From NCBI GenBank assembly GCA_034440615.1, contig JAOTOM010003931.1, positions 1 through 64,000 of the forward strand: a stretch of DNA of 64,000 nt. Reading direction: 5' to 3'. The position numbers and the translations under genes were made by a program. Numbering within the stretch: position 1 is the stretch's first letter; each line of letters opens with the position of its first letter. The stretch comes from Ashinkailepas kermadecensis. Its lineage: Eukaryota > Arthropoda > Thecostraca > Neolepadidae. The notes beneath the pieces are model-generated. The model saw nothing but the letters and a program-made list of their open reading frames with translations. It did no database searches and was not told the origin of the DNA. This document shows positions 1-64,000 of the stretch, one piece after another.

Positions 1-593
1 GAAAGAGAGATTGCCTGGTTCATCCCATAGGCGAAAGAGACGTGTGCTCCTCGCAGTCTCTGAGGACGTATACATAGCCAGAAATAAAGACAAATTTGGG
101 ACTTTGTAAAACAAGGCATACATATGTACATTGTGCGATCATCTGGAGAAACATTTGAAAGGCAATTTGGCCAATTTATGATACAGCGCCAAATGCTTCC
201 CTTTTGTCGCGGAATTCACACCGCTGTCAGCTGATTTCTCCACCAAGCTCCACCGGTCGTTCCCGTGGGCCAGTCTCAACTAGCCTCAACTAGTCTCCAC
301 GGAGTTCCTTCTGGTGGAGCCACGGGAACAGACCCATGCTGATGATAAATATCCATTTAGATTGGGCTGAATTACGGCTTGCCAGAGGTATCCCAGCAAA
401 ACGTAGCTCTGCCCAAGCAAATTGCTGGCTAGGTTGATAGCTGGACATATTTGCCCACGTTATGCTGCATGGTGAGTTGTGACTATGGTTGGCTTGTCGG
501 CCACAGCACCTGATGACATAGTTGTTGCTGTCCCTGCAGCCAATATCAGCACGGTTAGGTCGGCCTCGGCTCAGCTGTTTGTATTATTTGTCA
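1..593. other. Non-coding, nothing recognised
   Basis: No convincing exon, RNA or repeat boundary is visible here. It is presumed upstream flank or intron of the Patj-like gene. Confidence 0.4.
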
Positions 594-765
594 CTCCTTG
601 GGTTCTTTTACGACGCATTCAACCGCTAGGTTAAATAGCGTCGTCAGCCTCCCACGCCGATTGGTCGCGGGTGGACTCGGTAAATGCCGTCGGTTGTGAG
701 ATTCGAATCCACAATCTTGCGATCAAGAGTCCGACGCTCTACCAACTGAGCTACCGCGTCCCCCA
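594..765 (-). repeat. tRNA-Lys-headed SINE, reverse copy
   Basis: On the minus strand it starts with a tRNA-like head carrying box A (tagctcagttgg) and box B (gattcgaatc), with a ctcttgatc segment where tRNA-Lys has ctcttaatc. A body follows containing gcgaccaatcggcg and an end with gtcgtaaaagaacc. The same family lies at 6358-6538. No clear target duplication was found. Confidence 0.8.
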
Positions 766-3600
766 TTCCGTCCTGTCCGGCCTGTCCGTGACTCAATGTC
801 AGGAACTCTTACTTCCTCTCTGTTCAGAGTTTCCATAAAAACGTCATATAAATATGGCAGCAACACTTTTGAAGTTTGACCACTTGCTTGCACATTTTGC
901 ACATGCTTGTGCAAGCTTCCACTTTTTTTTGCACAAGGAATCCAGCAGATCGCAATTGGGTGCATCGGCGGTATTTTGATAGCCCTCGTCGGTCGGTGAT
1001 GTCCTTCGCAAGGGCCGTTGCAGTTTGTTGTACAGGTCTGTACTTACCGGTTCCACTCGTGCATGAAATTTTATCCACTGATTGAGCCAAGCCAATCTCT
1101 GCTGATTGTGCATCCGGGTTATCTTATTTTGCGGCCAAATCAAGGTGTTCCCGTCTGTTTATGGCGTTGTTCGGAAAGATATTTAGGTAATCTGTGGGTA
1201 AACCTAACCTAACCTACCTGGGCACCTACCTAGGTAGGTTAACCTAACATTTACCTACCTACCTAGGTACCTAGGTACATAAGTACCCTACCTGTGAAAA
1301 CTGATTGATGAGGCGCACAATCCTCGGAAAAAAATACGCACAGGAATAGGTACACCGGGAGGGCAAAAGTCTGCACCAAGTTTGGTAGGGACCTAGGTAC
1401 CTACCTGGATCAAATAAATGCACCAAATAAAAAAAAAGTGGGGTAAGACCATCTAGAGGCTTGTCTACATAAACAAATATTTCAATTGAATCAATACAAA
1501 ATGGGTAAACTTGCACTTTAATGTAATCTTGAATTCTTCTAATTTATTTTTCCAATGTGCCCAATGTTGTAATTTTTTACTTGTTTTGCATCATAAAACC
1601 ACCCATTTCCTCCACAAATGCATACTTATTAGTTTGGAAGCAAAATATTGCCCAAAGAGGGCTTGACTAAGAGTTGGCTAATATAGCATAAAAGTAATTT
1701 TCAAAATTAAGAAAAAAGTAAACTAACCTAGCCTTACTTTTGAAAAGAATTTCTAATTGGAAAATTTTCAAACTTTTTTGTTGATACAAAATTCAAACAA
1801 TAAAATAGGGCAAATTTGGGGAGCAAGGTAACTTTATTTTGGGATTCTAAAAGTGCTTTTTGATGTAATTACGATGCGACCACTTATTTTCTCTGCAAAT
1901 GATTACTTTTAAGTCAATGGCAGTCAATACAATTGATGACATAGCCACAGGTCTGTGGCCTCGATGCTTCAAGAAGGAAGTTTTGAATCTTGTGGCAGTG
2001 GAATTCCTTAAAAAACAAACACTGGCAGATCTTGGAATGATTTCAGCAAATAACCCTGCTGGGAATGGCATTGTGTTGTTTGAAAATTATAAACTTGAGT
2101 CCTCAAAGTCCTCAAAAGTGAAAAGTCCTCAAAAGAAAGCTCAATAATTATCTGAGATACTGGAGCACAACCAGTACACCATAAGGCTAAGCTTACACTG
2201 GTACAAGTGGTGCACATGGCTGCATGCGGTTTGTCTACCAACTACTAAATAAATAAATCATAGAACAAATAAAATAACCTAACCTAACCTAGACTAAGAT
2301 AATGTAGCATAATATATGACATATCATAGCATAATATAATCTAACATAACCTAGCCAGAAAACCAGAATCCCCCCAAACAAACTTTTCCACCATGACATC
2401 AAAGCTTGCGGACATTGCTAGCGCTGCCGTTAACGTTAACAGCATAGCAAGGAACTTCTGGCCTGGATTGAAGGTTTTGAATGCATCTGACTGGAAATAT
2501 TCATTGTTGGGAATGAATATGGAATTAAGCCAGAAACATACGATTTTCTATGCCAATGAGTATTGAATAAAGTGCATGAAGTGTTGAATTTCTTCTTTAT
2601 CATGTCTGTGATACAACAGGTATGGATAATTATATGCTATGTGCTATATTTGTAGAGTAAAGATTATGGTCATGTATTTATTTTCCAACTGAAAAGTAAT
2701 CATTTGTGGAGAAAATGAGTGGTCGCATTGTCATTTTCAAGTTAAAATACTCCATATTACACAAAATACATTCCAAAGAATCAAAATTTACCTTGATCTC
2801 CAATAATACCAAAAAAAGAACCTAACCTAACCTAGCATAACCAATTTTTGAAGAAGAAAAGAGATATTCTAATCTTATAATTAAAAAATGAACCTTTTTT
2901 CCAACTTAAAACAAAAGCCTAATTAACCAAACCTAACCCCTTTGTTTTCTTCATGGAGGTAAAATGTATTTAAAGCTTGTCTAGTGGGTACCTTACATTA
3001 TAGTAATGCCCAAGAGTACAGAAATGCCACAATGAAAGCACAAGGAACTTCCCACACTTCCCACCCTGTTATTTCTAGCTGTGTGTGACACATAGCTGAA
3101 TTTGGCAGCAGGGTGTTTCACACTGTAAACAAATGTGGCAGGCATGAACTGAAATAAATGTGGTGCACTCTGTTTATTTTGTGGTTTTTCCAATTGTGAT
3201 TTTCTTGTGATTTTTTAAAGCACCTTGGTGTTTCCCCAGCAAGTAAACTTTGTTGTGATATATTATCATCATCATCATTGAGAACCAACATTTAACTTTA
3301 ATGTCGAACTGCAACAGGGTATCGAAATTCGTGGCTTTAGGCCTCAAAATCAGGATGTAAAAACAATTTCATGTTGATATAGCATAGCATCAAAGTCCTG
3401 AGGAATATGGTCATCAAAATTGGAAGTTGGGCCTATTTCGAGGTAAGGTATCAGCTGACTGATTCCATTGCCTATCACACAATCTCCAGGGAAAACTTAT
3501 TTTATTCACATCTTGATGCCAAGTGAGATTTGGTCACCCTGAACTAGAAGGACATTACTTAGGATTGCCTGTGACCCTAGTTATGGGCACAAAATGACAT
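766..3600. other. AT-rich non-coding region with CCTAA-type motifs
   Basis: No recognisable gene. Short runs of aacct pentamers occur near 1202, 2276 and 2820, with weaker forms near 1722, 2342 and 2925. An open frame at 1899-2147 has no recognisable family. The run at 1199-1280 is also rich in acctaggt palindromes. Confidence 0.45.
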
Positions 3601-3602
3601 GG

Positions 3603-3848
<246 letters not shown>

Positions 3849-4020
3849 ATCAATTCCTTGTTGTTATCTGCAGATAATCATTTATCATCATCTTTTTTGC
3901 AGGTCACTGGCTGTTTGAAAACTGTGAGAGCCAAGACAAATGGAATAATGCCAGTTAGGGAAGGTAGGTTGATTTTTTCAGTCTGCAGCCGAATCCGACA
4001 ACTTTTGAATAGTATAAAAA

Positions 4021-4181
4021 GGGGACGAGTGGTCTAGGGGTAAGATGCTCGTCTCACAATCGAAAGATTGTGGGTTAGAGTCTCACCTGTCGCTACTCTT
4101 CACCCGCGACCAATCGGCGTGAGAGATTGGCGACGCTATATGACTCAGCGGTCGACGTGTCGTAAAACCAATAACCAACCA
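4021..4181 (+). repeat. tRNA-derived SINE (type 1), complete copy
   Basis: Starts ggggacgagtggtctagggg (box A), has box-B-like gggttagagtctc, then the shared body with cgcgaccaatcggcgtgaga and an end at cgtaaaaccaataacc. It is flanked by 14-bp direct repeats, gaatagtataaaaa at 4007 and gaatagtatgaaaa at 4182, one mismatch. This indicates L1-type target-primed insertion. Confidence 0.88.
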
Positions 4182-4860
4182 GAATAGTATGAAAACCAAC
4201 ACAAAAATGGAAATATGTGTTACACACCCTTACTCCTTCAGCATATTTTGAAATCTTTTTGATGTACGTGAACAAGGTGCACCAATTTCATATAAATGAT
4301 GCTTTCCCCTGTTGCAGGCACATGCTCGAACATCAAGCATTGTCTTTTGAGAACATGTGGATCTGCCGATAATGCCTCATTTCAACACCATACAAAGGCC
4401 TTTGGCATATTGAAACTCAGTCTATTCCCACCCGACCGTCACACCCTTGAAATGACAGGCACTTTTTTTAATTCACAGTGTTAATCACTGCTTCCTTCAC
4501 TCAGCCTAACCCTTTGATGATTCATGTTCACATTCACATCGACATTCACTCAACCTAATTCACCCATGCTCTTTAAATTTGTATGTTTACTTAGCTTTCA
4601 TCACCCTAGTTCTTCTGGAGTCGACAAATTCCTTATTACAAGGTAAGGTTTTGTGGCGACGCTTCCCACACACATACGGCGTACCCCGCCACATCCATGA
4701 CCGTTATGGTGACCCGGCAGGTATGTCCATGGGTTACCAGGGCAGGGCGGTTGCGGTCGGTCCACATGTTCTGATGACGGCAGTGTGCTTGATCATATGT
4801 CTGCAGCATGGGAGCCTGATAGCTGGTGGGAGGCACAATGATGCGTTTTTGCCGTTCCAG

Positions 4861-60269
<55,409 letters not shown>

Positions 60270-60317
60270 GTGAGGGCCGGCCCCCACCTCACCAGACATG
60301 TGCTCAAGGCGGAGAGC

Positions 60318-61062
60318 TTCTAACGGCTCCCGCTGCGACATTGGCTGCCGGCCCGACTGGCGGTACCGGTCCCGCCACTGAGCACACGCTGCGACACTGG
60401 ATGTCGGCCCAACTGGCGGTCCCGGTCCCGTCACTGAGCACAAGCTGCGACACCAGGCTGTCGGCCCGACTGGCGGGACCGGTCCCGTCACTGAGCACAA
60501 GCTGCGACACCAGGCTGTCGGCCCGACTGGCGGGACCGGTCCCGCCACTGAGCACACGCTGCGACACTGGATGTCGGCCCAACTGGCGGGCCCGGTCCCG
60601 TCATTGAGCACAAGCTGCGACACCAGGCTGTCGGCCCGACTGGCGGGACCGGTCCCGTCCATTGAGCACACGCTGCGACACTGGCTGCCGGCCCGACTGG
60701 CGGGACCGGTCCCGTCACTGAGCACACGCTGCGACACTGGATGTCGGCCCGACTGGCGGGACCGGTCCCGTCACTGAGCACAAGCTGCGACACCAGGCTG
60801 TCGGCCCGACTGGCGGGACCGGTCCCTCCACTGAGCACACGCTGCGACACTGGATGTCGGCCCGACTGGCGGGACCGGTCCCGCCACTGAGCACACGCTG
60901 CGACACTGGATGTCGGCCCGACTGGCGGGACCGGTCCCGCCACTGAGCACACGCTGCGACACTGGATGTCGGCCCGACTGGCGGGACCGGTCCCGCCACT
61001 GAGCACACGCTGCGACACCAGGCTGTCGGCCCGACTGGCGGGACCGGTCCCGTCACTGAGCC
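60318..61062. repeat. 56/57-bp minisatellite after exon 18
   Basis: Unit gcccgactggcgggaccggt, cccgccactgagcacacgct, gcgacactggatgtcg, about 13 copies, with two interchanging variants (ctggatg / caggctg). Starts about 50 bp after the donor. Confidence 0.96.
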
Positions 61063-61134
61063 TATGCTCCGACGTTCTGCTCACGCGCGGATTCGGATGA
61101 AACTGGTCTAGAGATACGTAGCAGGATTGGCTCC

Positions 61135-61470
61135 GAAATTGGCGTCGAACTGATGCTGGGGCTGGTGCCAGGACTGGTGCTGAGGCAGGTACTGGAGCTG
61201 GTGCCAGGAGACTGGCACTGAAACCGGTGCTATGACTGGTGCTGAGAAAGGTTCCAGTATTGGTGCTGAGTTACGTACCAGGACCGGTGCTGGGGTCTGG
61301 TGTCGGACTGGTGTCGCTAGTGCTGGACTGGTGCTTGACTGGTGCCGGGGCTAACGTCGAAGCTGGCGTCGAGTCTGGTGCCGAGTCTGGTGCCGAGTCT
61401 GATGCCGAGACTGCTACTGGGACTTGAGTCTGGGTGATGTTTGGGCTGGTGCCGAGACTGATGCAACCAG
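61135..61470. repeat. Imperfect GGTGCTGAG-type short repeat
   Basis: Irregular 9-18 bp units such as ctggtgccaggactggtgct and gccgagtctggt. Confidence 0.85.
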
Positions 61471-61938
61471 ACTGGAAGATGTTCAGTGCCTGACAGAGGT
61501 GTTTGCCATTGTTTGTGTTTGTGTTTGCTTTCTATTCAGCATGTATACTGGAGGCTAGTCATGTGCATCTTGTCGCCCAACAAAACCATATGAGTGCCTG
61601 AAAACAAGACGGTAGTGTGGAGTTTTAATTTAGAGCCACTTTTAATAAATAAGTCGTGTGATGACATGCATATAGGGGTCTCTCGTTGCCTGGTCCTTGA
61701 TTATTGAAGCTATCCTGATATCGCTTGTTTGTCGGCATTTTCTGACTGTTATCATGTGCATCTTTTCTATGGTGTTTTAACCAGCCCAGGTGTGTACAAC
61801 TAATAAGCATATCAGGCCTTTCTGTAGCTGTGGAATCACTGCCGTCAGCCGTGGATACTGTGTACTTGACTTCACCTACAAAACGCGATCGTGTTCCGGC
61901 TTAAAGCCCACTTTTACCTATCACATTCACAAGAGCAA

Positions 61939-61939
<1 letters not shown>

Positions 61940-61996
<57 letters not shown>

Positions 61997-62039
61997 TGTA
62001 CATAAACACACACATACACAAACACACAAACACAAACAC

Positions 62040-62098
<59 letters not shown>

Positions 62099-62136
62099 CA
62101 TAAACACACACATACACAAACACACAAACACAAACA

Positions 62137-62192
<56 letters not shown>

Positions 62193-62200
62193 TATATCCT
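61940..62200. repeat. Compound TA/CA repeat, duplicated block
   Basis: Three TA runs separated by two almost identical blocks (acataaacacacacatacac, aaacacacaaacacaaacac), giving a period of about 108 bp. Confidence 0.95.
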
Positions 62201-62204
62201 ATAA

Positions 62205-63660
62205 ACATATCCCAAGTGATCATAACCCCGCAAACCTTCCATAACTTTCACCTCAGAGGACTCATGATGGGTTAGCTGCAGCGCGTTATGCACGGAGTTA
62301 TCCTACTTGGGTTCTCTCCCAGAGATGGCATAATATACCGCTGCCTGATTCCACGTCCCGATGCCTTGTGTAGGAGTCTGCTTCAGTGCATGCCGCATAA
62401 TATGCCAACATTGGCTGGTATTGAACACATCTACACATTATGAATGTGGCATGACGGCCTGCTCCTCCTCCTCTCTCTTCTTTTGTCCCCCTCCAGCCCT
62501 CCATATATTCCTCCTCCTTGTCTTTGCCTCCATCCCTCCAAACTCTCGTCTTCTTCCTGTCTCCCTGTCCCTCACATACACCCACTGAATGCCCCACCGT
62601 CGGCAACATTGCTGAGCGGTGCGAATTGTGGTCCATGCCTGAGCTGTACTCCGTCGATCCTCCGTCCACGATGTGTTGTCTGTCGCCTTGCCGCGCATGC
62701 CTGGCAGCTGGACTGGCGGTGTGTGGTTGTCGGTGGCCGTGCAGCCCGCTCTGACTAGTCATGCACTGGTGCGATGAGCCCGCTGACGGGCCACCACGGA
62801 CTGATCGAGAGCTGGTGCGGCTGCCTAGTACTGCCACCACGGACTGACCGAGAGCTGGCGCGGCTGCCTAGTACTGCCTAGAGGCCGACCAGTCTCCTGC
62901 CTGGCGGCGGCTCGGCGCTCTCGCTGTGCGTGTCCGTGTCCGTGTCCGTATGTGTGTGCGTGTGTTGGCCGGCATGCAACTGTATCCTGTACTCGGCGCA
63001 CGTGTGCACGCCTGGTGCATTCCTGTGCCGCCCACCGCCGCCTGTGTGTTGTGCCCAGTTGGATGAAAATACAGAGTGGAATGCTAGTAGTGTGCCGTTT
63101 CCATTACTCTTCGGGATACTGGAGAGAACGCAGAAGAGGATGAGGATGTGGATGTCCATGCATGATGCAGGGTGCGAGAAATGTTGAGAGTTGTTATCAG
63201 GATGCATCAATTTCAGGATCTCGGGATGATTATGTGTTCAGGATTGGATATCATGAAGGTGGAATCGCAAAATGGTTTTGGTCATGTGCTTCCACTTCAC
63301 AGCATAACAAAGGAACCCACGGTTTTCTTGAGGAAACGTTGCGCTTGCCAGTGGATTCTCGCCTTCCTGGATGGCAGAAATCGATTATGGAATATTTTGA
63401 ATACTGACATCAAGGACTATTATCGGCGTAATTCCTCCCAGATGTCGTACTTAGCATGTTAATAGAATGATAGCTAACTGAGCTCAATCCATAGTCCTAA
63501 ATTCTTATTTCCAGGGATGCTTCAGTTCCTCCGGGTTTTGCTTTTTTATGTAGCGCCTATCACTGAGCCCCCAATGCTTTTCAAGTACATCGACTTTAAA
63601 ATTACAGTTAACGATATTTTAACACCCAACACGGTAGTTTGATCTAACTTGGATGACGAA
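62205..63660. other. Non-coding DNA, no firm feature
   Basis: Contains a direct duplication of gccaccacggactgaycgag with gctgcctagtactgcc near 62790-62880 and gtgtccgt repeats near 62925. No further Patj exon was recognised. Confidence 0.4.
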
Positions 63661-63669
63661 CGACATGTA

Positions 63670-64000
63670 GAGGTTTTTTTTCGACATCGAGAGTGCCTAC
63701 ACCACATGGGGATGGGGTATCCTGGAACAGGGGATAGAATCCTGTTGTGCGCTGTTGTATGGACACCTGGAAGAGCTTACTGGTCGAGCGGCCGTCACGC
63801 GTTCGGGTGACAATTATGACATCTTCTTACTCAGGTGAACGGCGTTCCTCGGGGAAGTGTGTTAAGTGTTGCCCTGCTTGAAGCGATCATAAATGATATT
63901 GGAGATACTCCGCCACATGGGATTGGGAAGTCAGTGCTTGTTTGTGGTGTTGCAGTTTGGTCGTCTGCGTCACGTACAACTTCGCTGCCGAAGCCAATGC
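63670..64000 (+). pseudogene. LINE reverse transcriptase fragment, catalytic site lost, cut by window end
   Basis: FFDIESAYTTWGWGILE matches the FFDIEKAYDTTWR..IL motif. After a frameshift, VNGVPRGSVLSVALLEAIIN then DIGDTPPHGIGKSVLVCGVA matches NGVPQGSVLSVTLF...IN(D/G)I. The catalytic block normally reading VDDLAVW is CGVAVW, so both aspartates are gone. Related to the RNase-H-bearing LINEs elsewhere in the window. Confidence 0.88.

Noticed and set aside
1899..2147. An 82-codon open frame in AT-rich DNA
   Set aside because: No recognisable family, no supporting splice or promoter signals, and AT-rich codon use unlike the Patj exons. It may be a relic of an unknown element, but I cannot support a gene.
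4021..4095. Functional tRNA gene
   Set aside because: Boxes A and B exist but acceptor and other stems do not pair properly, a 160-bp unit with a shared body follows, and target duplications flank it. It is a SINE head. The same reasoning applies to 6358, 31743 and 49741.
62444..62760. Proline-rich open frames
   Set aside because: CT-rich low-complexity DNA, no homology seen and no phase-consistent splice sites for a next Patj exon.
63836..63870. An acceptor-like ctcag followed by GTGAACGGCGTTCC, reading VNGVP like a PDZ exon start (compare VNGRPL of exon 16)
   Set aside because: The frame continues RGSVLSVALLEAIINDI, which is the non-LTR reverse transcriptase motif, and is preceded by FFDIESAY. 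It is a LINE, not a Patj exon.

Overview
This is a repeat-rich animal nuclear DNA window. It shows one large, intron-rich gene on the + strand and no other gene I can support. The gene is a Patj/MPDZ/INADL-type scaffold: one L27 domain followed by at least five PDZ domains. I can place 18 exons between 4861 and 60269. They total about 927 codons, are GC-rich, have consensus splice sites and join with consistent reading phase. All internal introns are phase 0 except the two that split PDZ1. The 5' end (start codon) and 3' end are not seen, so the gene probably extends past both the first L27 exon and the right edge. An arthropod, perhaps a crustacean, is suggested by the insect-like PDZ3 sequence and by short CCTAA (TTAGG-type) motifs. 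That is an inference, not proof.

Layout. 1-4860: AT-rich non-coding DNA, two tRNA-derived SINEs and a long GT/GTGTGC microsatellite. 4861-5012: L27 exon. 5013-16307: first large intron, with SINEs, two short hAT-like inverted-repeat elements and two long minisatellites (36 bp and 27 bp units). 16308-22518: exons 2-4 (post-L27 linker with a Glu-Pro tract, then the first half of PDZ1). 22519-38152: a 15.6 kb intron full of LINE, Penelope-like and SINE debris and tandem arrays. 38153-44343: exons 5-10 (rest of PDZ1, PDZ2, linker). 46560-53299: exons 11-16 (linker, PDZ3, linker, PDZ4). 56564-60269: exons 17-18 (PDZ5). 60270-64000: minisatellites, compound TA/CA repeats and a dead LINE reverse transcriptase cut by the window end.

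The most distinctive property is the relation between minisatellites and splice junctions. Several arrays begin exactly at a 5' splice site, carry exon-end plus donor sequence in every unit (38240-38605, 46690-46850), or run up to an acceptor (55990-56563). Retroelements have landed inside these arrays with readable target-site duplications, so the arrays are older than the insertions. I see no evidence of a new enzymatic or defence system. The novelty is in genome architecture: splice-site-seeded tandem repeats, and SINEs with different tRNA heads sharing one body.
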